Assembly: GCA_020845575.1 (NCBI GenBank)
Contig: JADLFL010000055.1
Location: 20,533 to 84,532, forward strand
Origin: Acidobacteriota bacterium
Lineage (GTDB): Bacteria; Acidobacteriota; Vicinamibacteria; Vicinamibacterales; Vicinamibacteraceae
Direction: 5' to 3'
DNA length: 64,000 bases
Position numbers and translations under genes: made by a program. Shown here one piece after another: positions 1-7,287 of this stretch. Each line of letters begins with the position of its first letter. Position 1 is the first letter of the stretch. Under the pieces are notes generated by a model, which was given only the letters and a program-made list of their open reading frames with translations, was not told where the DNA came from and did not search any database.

Positions 1-813
1 GCCACGACGGCGCTTGCGTCGGCAGCGGGCGTCGGGACGATGGCGGCGATGGCCGACGCCGAGCGCGTGCTGGCGGCGTCGACGCAGCCGGTGGCACCCG
101 AACTGCGCACGCGCGTGTTCCAGCTGGCCGAGGCGCTCTACCAGAGCATCCGCATGCAGTTGTCGGTGCCGCTGTATCGCGCGATCGGCATCGGCCGCGG
201 TGCCAATCTCGATCTGATCGACGTGCCGCTGAACGATCGCGTGTGGTTGACCGAGCGCTTCGCTGAGATCCGCGCGTTGCCCGCCGAGCGCGAGCGCCTC
301 GCGGCGGTGAATCGCATCGTGCGCTGGACCGATCCCGGCCCAGGCGGGTTCTACGACGACCTTGGAGCGCCCGGTCTGCAGCCCCATCTGGTGGCGCCGC
401 CCGCGTTCAGGGACGATCCCGGACCGTATCATTCGGGTCTCACGGGCTTCGGGTCGCAGCCCAACTGGCGGTTGTCGTGGATGAGCCACGCCGAAGCGTT
501 CTACGATGGCGCGCTGAAGATGACGTACGGGGACCTCGACCCCGCGGCGCAATACCGCGTGCGCGTGGTCTATGCCGGCGACATCTACAGCCAGAACGTG
601 CGCATTCGTCTGGCGGCAGACGAGGCGCACGAGGTACACGGTCCGATCGCCAAGCCGTCGCCTGTTGCACCGGTGGAGTTCGCGATCCCGAAGGCCGCGA
701 CGGCCGATGGGAAGCTGACGCTCACATGGCGGATCAACGACGGCATCGGGGGCTCGGGGCGAGGCAACCAGGTCGCCGAGGTCTGGCTGCTCAAGGACAC
801 TGACGCGAAGTGA
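1..813 (+). CDS. 3' part of a large gene, product unknown (5' end outside window)
   Basis: The frame is open from the first base and ends at TGA 811-813, so this is the C-terminal 270 residues of a longer protein. I do not recognise the family. The first ~100 visible residues are Ala/Arg-rich and probably helical. A Gly/Pro-rich linker follows, and the last ~110 residues have alternating hydrophobic residues (YRVRVVYAGDIY, LTLTWRI) typical of a beta-sandwich module, which would fit the end of a large secreted carbohydrate-active protein. The next gene starts at a GTG that overlaps this stop by four bases (GTGA), so the two are translationally coupled. The function is not assigned. The catabolic setting (aldolase plus TctABC downstream) is only a hint. 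Confidence 0.6.
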   Translation, partial: ATTALASAAGVGTMAAMADAERVLAASTQPVAPELRTRVFQLAEALYQSIRMQLSVPLYRAIGIGRGANLDLIDVPLNDRVWLTERFAEIRALPAERERLAAVNRIVRWTDPGPGGFYDDLGAPGLQPHLVAPPAFRDDPGPYHSGLTGFGSQPNWRLSWMSHAEAFYDGALKMTYGDLDPAAQYRVRVVYAGDIYSQNVRIRLAADEAHEVHGPIAKPSPVAPVEFAIPKAATADGKLTLTWRINDGIGGSGRGNQVAEVWLLKDTDAK

Positions 814-1619
814 GCATGGCGACGACAGGGACGCGGTGGGTCAACCCGGTGAAGGCGCGCCTCGCGCGAGGCGAGTACGTGGTGGGCATGCCCGTGACGT
901 CGACGAGCCTCGACGTGGCGGCGCTCGCCGCACGAGCCGGGTTCGACTTCCTGTGGGTGGAGATGGAGCACGGGCCCATCACGCTCGAGACCCTGCGTCA
1001 CATCGTGCTGGCCACGCGTGGACTGCCGGCCGTGCCCATCGCGCGCATCCCCGCGGGCGAGACGTGGATGGCCAAGCGCGTGCTCGACCAGGGGGTCCAC
1101 GGCGTGGTGGCGCCGTTCATGAGCACGCCGGCTGCGGCCGAGCAACTCTCGCGTGCGTGCCGCTATCCGCCGCGGGGCCGTCGCGGTTCGGGCTCCGGTC
1201 TGGCTGAAGGGACGTGGCCCGCCGTGCCGTCGTACTTCGACTCGGCCGACGATCAGGTGCTCGTGGTGGCCGTGATCGAAGACGTCGAGGGCGTGGAGCA
1301 CTGCGAGGCGATCGCGGCGGTCGAGGGCATCGACGTGTTGTTCGTCGGGGCGAGCGATCTCTCGTTCTCGATGGGGCTGCGTGGCGACATGACGCACCCG
1401 GACGTGCTGAAGGCCGCCGATCGCGTGCGCGACGCGGCGGTGCGACACGGCAAGTACTGCGGGCGTCCCGTGGGGTCGCCCGAGTCGCTGCAGCGCTTCG
1501 CCGACGAGGGCTATCGCCTGTTTCACGCCGCGTCGGACCTGACGATCTTCGCCGAAGGCGCCCGCGCGTGGCTCGGGCCCCTCGGCCGCTCGACAGGGGG
1601 TGCGCGTGCGGCGTATTGA
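810..1619 (+). CDS. HpcH/HpaI-family aldolase
   Basis: This is a 269-residue member of the HpcH/HpaI aldolase / citrate lyase beta family. These class II, metal-dependent TIM-barrel enzymes split 2-keto-3-deoxy sugar acids or 4-hydroxy-2-oxo acids into pyruvate and an aldehyde. Visible family features are the catalytic His in VEMEHG (His54), Arg79 in ARIPAG, the metal Glu in VIEDVEG (about residue 157) and the Asp of GASDLS (about 181). Length is normal (250-270). GTG 810 overlaps the upstream stop, and an ATG at 816 is an alternative start. The downstream neighbours are a complete TctCBA transporter, so a role in breaking down an imported keto- or hydroxy-acid is likely. The exact substrate cannot be read from sequence. 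Confidence 0.88.
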   Translation: MSMATTGTRWVNPVKARLARGEYVVGMPVTSTSLDVAALAARAGFDFLWVEMEHGPITLETLRHIVLATRGLPAVPIARIPAGETWMAKRVLDQGVHGVVAPFMSTPAAAEQLSRACRYPPRGRRGSGSGLAEGTWPAVPSYFDSADDQVLVVAVIEDVEGVEHCEAIAAVEGIDVLFVGASDLSFSMGLRGDMTHPDVLKAADRVRDAAVRHGKYCGRPVGSPESLQRFADEGYRLFHAASDLTIFAEGARAWLGPLGRSTGGARAAY

Positions 1620-1625
1620 GGGGAC

Positions 1626-1752
1626 GGCCGGGCTCGGAGAGCCGGCCCTACCTACTGCGAACGAGGCAGAAGGGGCAGGTAGGGCCGGCCCTCCGAGATC
1701 AGGTGGGGCCGACTCTGCGAGATTGGGTAGGGCCGGCTCTCCGAGCCCGGCC
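1626..1752. repeat. GC-rich inverted-repeat element (family B)
   Basis: A perfect 27-bp inverted repeat has arms at 1626-1652 and 1726-1752 (core GGCCGGGCTCGGAGAGCC and its complement). Between the arms lie two degraded copies in the right-arm orientation (1678-1697 and 1702-1721). The element fills the gap between the aldolase and tctC. Related single copies lie at 5750-5777 and 55142-55165, so this is a dispersed repeat, perhaps REP-like. The paired arms could form a large hairpin in the transcript. Confidence 0.85.
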
Positions 1753-1755
1753 GCG

Positions 1756-2715
1756 GTGAGCCTGTTCACGCGTCGACAATTCCTGACGGCTGGAGCCGTA
1801 GTGCTCGCGGCGGGGTGCGCGCGGCAGGAGTCTCCCTGGCCCTCGCGTGAGGTGCGCGTCATCGTGCACGCGCCCCCGGGCGGGATGTCCGACACGGTGG
1901 CGCGCTTCACGTCGCGCGGACTCGACGAACGTCTCGGCGTGCCGGTCCTTTGCGAGAACCGCGTTGGCGCCATGGGGGCCGTCGCGTTCTCGGCGGTGAA
2001 GTACGCGGCGCCGGATGGCTACCTGATCGGCTACGCGCCCGTGGAACTCGCCGTCGTGCCGCATCTGCGCTACGTCGACCTCTCGACGGGCGACTTCGAT
2101 CTCCTGGCCCGCCATCACAGGGCGCCCGCCGCACTCGCCGTTGCGTCAGACTCACCTTACACGACGCTTGCGGCGTTCCTCGACGCGCTGCGCGGTGGCG
2201 CGCGCATCAAGCTGGGCACGGCGGGGCCGCTCAGCGTGTGGCACCTCGGTGCGCTCGCGCTCGGCCGCCACCTCGATCGGACGTTCATCTACGCACCGTT
2301 CCCAGGGTCGGGCCCGGCGACGACGGCGCTGCTCGGCGGCCATGTGGACGCGGTGATGGCCGGCGTGCCCGAGGTGCAGGCGCTCGTGCGGGGCGGTGCG
2401 GTGCGCCTGCTCGGCATCATGGGCGAGGCCTCGTCGCCCGTGTTCCCTGACGTGCCGACGTTCCGCGACGCGGGCCTCGACCTGATCTTCGAGGCGTGGG
2501 GCGGATTCATGATGCCGCGCGGCGTGGCACCCGGGACGCTCGCGCGCCTGGAACAGGACGTCCTCGCGGCGTTCGATCTGCCGGCGTTCCGCACGTACTG
2601 CGATACCGCCGGTCTCGACGTCCAGCCGCTCGACGCGGAGGGTTTCCGCGCGTTCGTCGATCGGGAATCAGCGCGATACGCGCGCCTCGTGCGCGAGTTC
2701 GGATTCGTGAGCTGA
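1756..2715 (+). CDS. tctC: TctC/Bug-type substrate-binding lipoprotein
   Basis: This is a 319-residue periplasmic solute receptor of the Bug/TctC family, the binding component of a tripartite tricarboxylate transporter. I place the start at GTG 1756: the open frame continues upstream, but only through the inverted-repeat element. From this start the protein opens with a twin-arginine motif (TRRQFLT) and a lipobox LAAGC with Cys21, predicting a Tat-exported, lipid-anchored receptor. Family features follow: REVRVIVHAPPGG near the mature N-terminus, APDGYLIGY, a ligand-loop segment FPGSGPATTALLGGHVDA and PDVPTFRDAG. Its stop TGA 2713-2715 shares a base with the tctB ATG, so tctC-tctB-tctA form one translation-coupled operon. 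The ligand is probably a carboxylate. Confidence 0.9.
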   Translation: MSLFTRRQFLTAGAVVLAAGCARQESPWPSREVRVIVHAPPGGMSDTVARFTSRGLDERLGVPVLCENRVGAMGAVAFSAVKYAAPDGYLIGYAPVELAVVPHLRYVDLSTGDFDLLARHHRAPAALAVASDSPYTTLAAFLDALRGGARIKLGTAGPLSVWHLGALALGRHLDRTFIYAPFPGSGPATTALLGGHVDAVMAGVPEVQALVRGGAVRLLGIMGEASSPVFPDVPTFRDAGLDLIFEAWGGFMMPRGVAPGTLARLEQDVLAAFDLPAFRTYCDTAGLDVQPLDAEGFRAFVDRESARYARLVREFGFVS

Positions 2716-3125
2716 TGGCGGGCCCGCGCCTGGTCGCCGCCGTGCTCGCGGTGTTTGCGCTTGCCATCCTCGCGGCGACGATCGGCTATCCGGGCGGATC
2801 GCAGGGCGTCCCCGGACCGGCTGTCGTCCCGCGGCTCCTCGGCGTGTCGCTGCTCGTCATCGGGCTGCTGCTGGTGCGATCGCCCGGCAGCGGTGCGCCG
2901 CGCCTCGTGCGTCATCAGGTGGCGATCGCCGCGACGATGGCCGTGCTCGTCGTGTACGTCACCCTGTGGCGCACGGTGCCGTACGGCGTGCTCACGGGCC
3001 TGGCCTTGCTGGCGTTCATGCGGCTCACGGGGCTCGGCTGGCGCGGCGCGATCGTCGCGGCGGCGATCATGGCCACCGCGCTCCAACTCCTCTTCGAGCG
3101 CGGGCTCGGCGTGAGGTTCCAGTAG
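2715..3125 (+). CDS. tctB: TctB-type small membrane subunit
   Basis: This is a 136-residue integral membrane protein in the position and size range of TctB, the small, poorly conserved permease subunit of tripartite tricarboxylate transporters. Four hydrophobic segments are visible: VAAVLAVFALAILAATIG near the N-terminus, LLGVSLLVIGLLLV, VAIAATMAVLVVYVTLW, and the GVLTGLALLAFM / IVAAAIMATALQLLF region. The motif P(G/A)xxVPRLL (residues ~32-40) is common in TctB. ATG 2715 overlaps the tctC stop by one base, and TAG 3123-3125 abuts the tctA ATG at 3126, so stoichiometric translation is expected. Identification rests on topology and context more than on residues. Confidence 0.85.
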   Translation: MAGPRLVAAVLAVFALAILAATIGYPGGSQGVPGPAVVPRLLGVSLLVIGLLLVRSPGSGAPRLVRHQVAIAATMAVLVVYVTLWRTVPYGVLTGLALLAFMRLTGLGWRGAIVAAAIMATALQLLFERGLGVRFQ

Positions 3126-4643
3126 ATGCCGGGCGATCCGATGCTCCTGCTGGCGCCGCTGCTGTCGGTCGACGCCTGGTTCTACGTGCTCATCGGCGTT
3201 GGACTCGGCGTGTTGTTCGGCAGCCTTCCCGGCTTCACGGCCACGATGGGACTGGCGGTGCTGACGCCGTTCACGTTCTGGGTCGCGCCCGATCAGGCCA
3301 TGGCGATGCTGCTGGGGCTGCTCGTGTCGGCGATCTTCAGCGGCGGCGTGCCCGCGATTCTCCTCAACACGCCGGGCACGCCCGCGTCGATCGCGATGAC
3401 CTGGGATGGCCATCCGCTCGCGCGACAGGGGCGCGCGGGTCTTGCGCTCGGTCTCAACGCCATCGGCGCGTTCCTCGGCATCTTCCTCAGCCTCGTCGTC
3501 CTGCTGATCGCGGCGCTGCCGTTGTCGCGCCTCGCGCTGCGGTTCGGGCCCGCGGAGTACTTCGCCGTCGCAGTCTTCGGTCTCAGCACGATCGTCGGCG
3601 TATCCGGCGGGTCGATGCTGAAGGGCCTGGCGACGGGCATCATCGGCCTGCTGCTCGCCGTGATCGGCCTCGACGCGATCACCGGGTATCCGCGCTTCAC
3701 CTTCGGACAGCCGGAACTGCTCGACGGTGTGTCGTTCATCCCCGTGATGGTGGGACTCTTCGGCATCGCGGAGGTCTTCACGCAGATGGGCGCGCCGCCC
3801 CGCCAGCAGCTCGACGCGCGTACGCAGACGGCCGGCATGCTGCCCACGCGGGAAGAGTCGCGCACGCTCTGGTCGCACGGACTGCGCGGCTCGCTGATGG
3901 GGATCTGGATCGGCATCATGCCGGCCGCCGGCGCCGACGTCGGTGCGATCCTCGCCTGGGATCAGAGCCGTCGCTTCTCGAAGACGCCGGAGCGCTTCGG
4001 CAAGGGGTCGCTCGAAGGACTGATCGCCGCGACGACCGGTGCCAACGCGGGCATCGGCGGCTCGCTCGTGACGACGCTCGCACTCGGGATCCCGGGCGAT
4101 TCGGCGGCGGCCGTGTTGATCGGCGCGCTGCTGATGCACGGCCTGCAGCCAGGCCCGCTGCTGTTCCGCAATCGTCCGGACCTGGTCGCCACGATCGTCG
4201 CGCTCGTGTTCATGGCGTCGCTCATCACGCTCGTGTGGGGCCTCATCGGCGCGCGCGTGCTGGCGAAGATCCTCAGGATTCGCGATCAGTATCTGTGGGC
4301 CACGGTGCTGGCCGTCGCCCTCGGCGGCAGCTACGCGCTCAATCAGTCGACGGGCGATGTGTGGACGGCGCTCATCGCCGGTGTGTTCGGATTCCTGCTG
4401 CGACAACAGGGCTTCCCGATGGGACCGCTGGTGCTCGCGCTCATCCTCGGCCCGATGGCCGAGTCGAACCTGCGCCGCGCGCTCGCGCTGTCGGAAGGTT
4501 CGCTCGCGACATTCGTCACGCGCCCGATCTCGCTCCTGTTCCTGGTCCTCGCCGCCCTGACGCTCCTGTGGCCCCTCTTCTCCCGCAAGAGCACCGACAG
4601 CCGGCTTCCTGACTCGTCGGTCCCGGACGGCGACACGTTGTAG
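3126..4643 (+). CDS. tctA: TctA-type large permease subunit
   Basis: This is a 505-residue polytopic permease, the usual TctA length (about 500). It is the large channel subunit that works with TctB and the receptor TctC in cation-driven uptake of carboxylates. Conserved elements include the N-terminal GSLPGFTATMG, the LLNTPGTPASIA loop (about residue 80), an internal second repeat of the same motif as LALGIPGDSAAAVLIGALL (about 318-336), and FRNRPDL. The duplicated PGTP/PGDS loops reflect the two-fold internal repeat of the family. About 10-12 hydrophobic segments are visible. The gene directly abuts tctB and ends the operon. The next gene is convergent, only 39 bp away, and I saw no obvious terminator hairpin between them. 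Confidence 0.93.
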   Translation: MPGDPMLLLAPLLSVDAWFYVLIGVGLGVLFGSLPGFTATMGLAVLTPFTFWVAPDQAMAMLLGLLVSAIFSGGVPAILLNTPGTPASIAMTWDGHPLARQGRAGLALGLNAIGAFLGIFLSLVVLLIAALPLSRLALRFGPAEYFAVAVFGLSTIVGVSGGSMLKGLATGIIGLLLAVIGLDAITGYPRFTFGQPELLDGVSFIPVMVGLFGIAEVFTQMGAPPRQQLDARTQTAGMLPTREESRTLWSHGLRGSLMGIWIGIMPAAGADVGAILAWDQSRRFSKTPERFGKGSLEGLIAATTGANAGIGGSLVTTLALGIPGDSAAAVLIGALLMHGLQPGPLLFRNRPDLVATIVALVFMASLITLVWGLIGARVLAKILRIRDQYLWATVLAVALGGSYALNQSTGDVWTALIAGVFGFLLRQQGFPMGPLVLALILGPMAESNLRRALALSEGSLATFVTRPISLLFLVLAALTLLWPLFSRKSTDSRLPDSSVPDGDTL

Positions 4644-4682
4644 GGACGGGACCACCAAGGTGCGGCTACACCTGAACCTGCG

Positions 4683-5825
4683 CTACCTCCACACCGTCGC
4701 GGCGATGTAGCGTTCGGGGCCTGACTGGTCGTTGAAGTAGTACACCGACACGATGCGGCCGTCGGGGCGGATGACGGACCGGGGATAGCCGAGGTCCCAG
4801 TCCGCGGCGCCTTCACGCAGCGTGCGCGGCGACGACCACGTGACGCCCGCATCGTCGCTCGTCACCACGCAGATGCTGAACGGCGCGGCGCGCAACCCGT
4901 ACACGCAGCAGAGACCTCCCGTTGCGAGCCGCAGCAGGCTTGCCGGATTGCCGCGGCCTGTATCGGCGACGACGATGCCGGCCGACGTCCATGTGAGGCC
5001 AGCATCACGACTGCGATAGCCCTCGACGTGATGCTGCGTGCCGTCGTTGCGCCTGATGGCGGTGTAGAGATGCCCGCCGCCCAGTGACACCGTCGACGGC
5101 ATGATGCGATAGCCGTCGCTTTCGGGTCCGATCCAGCCGAGTCGCTCCCAGGTGAGCCCGCCGTCGCGCGTGCGCAGCGTGAGTGGACGGCCTTCCCTGC
5201 CGTTGGTCTTGAGCGCCGTGATGAACACCAGCAGTTCGCGCGGCCCGACGACGAGATGGTCGGTACGCGGATCGAGTCCCGGCGTGTCGAACGCGGGGAT
5301 CTGATACGGCCCTGACCACTGGCGACCTCGATCGCGCCCGACGTACATCCACGCGCCGGGCGTGCCGTGCGAGGCGCGGAAGGTGAGTGCCAGTCCAGGC
5401 GACGTGAAGTCGAGCGGCGCTGACAACGTCTGCACAGTTGGGAGGCGCAGCGGCTCGCCCGTGACGGCGCGACGTTCGGGGCGCGGCGGCGGTTGCAGCG
5501 TCGCGGGGACTTCGAGCGCCCACGTGCGCCCGCCGTCGAGCGACCGCGACAGCACGTGCTGTTCACCGGCGGATCTGTCGATCGGGTGGCGATTCGGATC
5601 GCCCGTCTTCAACACGCCGGCCGTGAACCCGACGAGGATTTCGTCGCCCCAGTTCCAGATGCCGTGGTTGGCCGGCCACCCGCCGTAGCGCCCCTTCTCG
5701 CGCCAGACAGTGACGTGCTCGACGTCAGGCGCCGCCGACGTGCCGAGAAGGGCCGGGCTCGCAGAGCCGACCCTGCCAACGACGAGCAGACCGGAGGACG
5801 TGAAGAGAAACGCGCGTCGATTCAT
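4683..5825 (-). CDS. Secreted BNR/Asp-box (sialidase-like) protein
   Basis: This is a 380-residue protein with a six-bladed-propeller-type repeat pattern. Clear Asp boxes are SLDGGRTW (~95), TRDGGLTW, SRDAGLTW and SDDAGVTW, with a degenerate GRDRGRQW in between. This is the exo-sialidase/BNR fold, though not every member cleaves sialic acid. The start MNRRAFLF at 5825 gives a Tat-like signal, so the protein is probably exported. The frame stays open upstream but crosses repeat DNA. The signal-peptide C-region is encoded by a copy of the GC-rich element (5750-5777). The adjacent minus-strand upstream gene is a DapA/NanA-type aldolase, so a route of glycosidase then aldolase is plausible. Whether the enzyme acts on sialic acid or on another glycan is unknown. 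Confidence 0.8.
   Translation of the reverse strand: MNRRAFLFTSSGLLVVGRVGSASPALLGTSAAPDVEHVTVWREKGRYGGWPANHGIWNWGDEILVGFTAGVLKTGDPNRHPIDRSAGEQHVLSRSLDGGRTWALEVPATLQPPPRPERRAVTGEPLRLPTVQTLSAPLDFTSPGLALTFRASHGTPGAWMYVGRDRGRQWSGPYQIPAFDTPGLDPRTDHLVVGPRELLVFITALKTNGREGRPLTLRTRDGGLTWERLGWIGPESDGYRIMPSTVSLGGGHLYTAIRRNDGTQHHVEGYRSRDAGLTWTSAGIVVADTGRGNPASLLRLATGGLCCVYGLRAAPFSICVVTSDDAGVTWSSPRTLREGAADWDLGYPRSVIRPDGRIVSVYYFNDQSGPERYIAATVWR
5750..5777. repeat. Copy of GC-rich family-B element inside a signal-peptide region
   Basis: A degraded copy of the arm found at 1626-1652, with about three mismatches over the core. On the minus strand it is read as GRVGSASPAL, in the C-region of the sialidase-like protein's signal peptide. 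Confidence 0.65.
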
Positions 5826-5864
5826 ACCGTTCGCCAGGGGCTGGAGCCCCCGGCCTCCATTCGC

Positions 5865-5899
5865 CCGGTCGGTTGCCGGTTGCCCGTTGCCGGTTGCCG
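5865..5899. repeat. Degenerate CCGGTTG heptamer array
   Basis: Tandem 7-bp units of the CCGGTTG type (complement CAACCGG), with one unit incomplete and one changed to CCCGTTG. The array lies in the 80-bp gap between the aldolase and the sialidase-like gene. Similar arrays occur at 7217, 54404, 55177, 59231, 59273, 59355 and 60044. Confidence 0.8.
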
Positions 5900-5905
5900 A
5901 CCCCA

Positions 5906-6853
5906 TCACCCCGCGCGCGTGAGACCGAGGACCTGTTGGACGCGTGCCAGCCAGCCTGGCGCCCAGGCCAGGTACGCGTCGCGCTGGGCGGCGCGGCGTG
6001 GCGAGAGGGGCAAGGGCGTCGGCCCGATGGCGAGCCCGCGCGCTTCGAGACCGACGCGGATTCCCCACGGCGTGGGGAACTGTCCCTGCTGCGCGAACAG
6101 CTCCTGCACGAGCGGTTGCAGCACATCGAGCGCGGCCGCGTCCTTCTCGCGCGCGGCGCGCATGAGCGCGAGCATCAACTCCGGATGCGCACCGGCCGTC
6201 CCCGAGATGACGCCATTCCATCCCGCCGTCATCGCCTCCACCAGCACCGCATCGTCGCCCACCATCAGCCGCCATGGCGCGCCGCCGCGCGCGTCGGCGA
6301 GTTGTGAAAGGCGATCGCGCTGGCCGCTGCTGTCCTTGATCCCGATGACGTGCGGCGCGTTCGTGAAGAGCCGCAGGATCGTCTCCGTGGCGAGCGGCGT
6401 GGTGAACGACGGCAGGTCGTAGAGCAGGACCGGACCGCCGATCGCGTCGGCGGCTTCCAGGCAGAACGCTTCCAGATCGTCCTGGGCGTACGGGAAGAAC
6501 AGCGGCATCGAGAGCAGCACCGCGCGCGCGCCCGCATCGAGCGCGGTGCGGCCGAGCGGCACGACGTCGAGGGGGGCGGCGGCACCGATGCCCACGAGGA
6601 AGCGCGAGCCCACGCGTGCGGCCGTCCTGTGGATCAGCGCGACGCGCTCCTCGCGCGTCGCGTGCGCGTACTCCGCGGTGGCGCCGCCAAGACAGATGCC
6701 GTCGACGCCGGCGGCCAGCAGGAGATCGAGCACGCGATCGAACGCGGCGTGATCGACGGAGCCGGCCTGCGTCCGCGGCGTGACAGCCGCGGCATACAGG
6801 CCGGAGATGGAGGGAGGCGCGAGTGCCTCCGTCTCGGGAGCCGAGTCAGACAC
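5906..6853 (-). CDS. DapA/NanA-family aldolase (DHDPS-like)
   Basis: This is a ~315-residue TIM-barrel class I aldolase of the dihydrodipicolinate synthase / N-acetylneuraminate lyase family. The Schiff-base Lys is in GIKDSSG and the catalytic Tyr in LLYDLPS. GGATAEY replaces the canonical GTTGE substrate loop, so the substrate is unlikely to be aspartate semialdehyde. I chose GTG 6853 because a GAGGA motif lies five bases before it; GTG 6871 is the other in-frame option. It lies directly upstream of the sialidase-like gene on the same strand. Members in such catabolic settings often split keto-deoxy sugar acids. The isolated position makes a biosynthetic dapA role less likely. Confidence 0.85.
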   Translation of the reverse strand: MSDSAPETEALAPPSISGLYAAAVTPRTQAGSVDHAAFDRVLDLLLAAGVDGICLGGATAEYAHATREERVALIHRTAARVGSRFLVGIGAAAPLDVVPLGRTALDAGARAVLLSMPLFFPYAQDDLEAFCLEAADAIGGPVLLYDLPSFTTPLATETILRLFTNAPHVIGIKDSSGQRDRLSQLADARGGAPWRLMVGDDAVLVEAMTAGWNGVISGTAGAHPELMLALMRAAREKDAAALDVLQPLVQELFAQQGQFPTPWGIRVGLEARGLAIGPTPLPLSPRRAAQRDAYLAWAPGWLARVQQVLGLTRAG

Positions 6854-6861
6854 GATGGTCC

Positions 6862-7002
6862 TCAGAACCACACGCGAAGCGCGAGATGCAGGATGCGCGG
6901 ATCGCTACCGCCTCCCGCAGCCGACGCTCCGGTGATGCGGCCGAAGTTGCCCGACGAGCGGTTGCCGTCCGGCAGGTTGAAGTTCGTGCGAGTGAACACG
7001 TT
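6862..7002 (-). pseudogene. Remnant: C-terminus of an Oar-like TonB-dependent receptor
   Basis: Only the last 46 codons are recognisable. They include NVFTRTNFNLPDGNRSS, then GNFGRITGA, then a C-terminal DPRILHLALRVWF that ends in Phe as outer-membrane beta-barrels do. Acidobacterial Oar-like receptors commonly end in FNRTNFNLP-x-GRITG-x-DPR-x-LGLKxxF, which this matches. Upstream of 7002 the frame no longer resembles a receptor (the rest should be about 1000 residues). The bulk of the gene has therefore been deleted, probably with the join near 7003. The 285 bp from 7003 to 7287 hold no convincing gene, only this junction and a heptamer array. Confidence 0.65.
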
Positions 7003-7216
7003 GTGTTCATGTCCGCGTCCTTGCCCCACACGCATCCGCCCCGAGTTGGGAGGGGACGCGGAGCGGAGAACGGCATCCGTCCGTTCATCAGCGTGTCGAG
7101 GCCACACCATGAAACTCCCGAGCCCGAGTCGTGTCAATCGAAATTTGGTACGGCGGCCGCATTTTTGAAACGAGGTACCGATCGTTGAAAACCTGCCGTC
7201 GCCTGAGGCCTAATGA

Positions 7217-7250
7217 CCGGCAACCGGCAAACCGGCAACTGGCAACCGGG
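7217..7250. repeat. CCGGCAA heptamer array
   Basis: Four units (CCGGCAA, CCGGCAA, A plus CCGGCAA, CTGGCAA) followed by CCGGG, just upstream of the isomerase-family gene. An in-frame upstream extension of that gene would translate the array, but I consider the array non-coding here. Confidence 0.85.
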
Positions 7251-7287
7251 TCGTCCACATCCTTCGTCCTCCGTCTTCGGTCCTCTC

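Noticed and set aside
1600..1755. In-frame N-terminal extension of TctC
   Set aside because: The extra 52 residues come from the inverted-repeat element. The Tat/lipobox signal fixes the start at 1756.
2289..4658. Very long open frame on the minus strand opposite tctA and tctB
   Set aside because: It has low-complexity Arg/Glu/His-rich translation, no motif, and lies wholly opposite genes with strong family matches; a GC-bias artefact.
7213..7287. In-frame extension of the isomerase-family gene
   Set aside because: It translates the heptamer array and has no family similarity; the family N-terminus begins after 7288.
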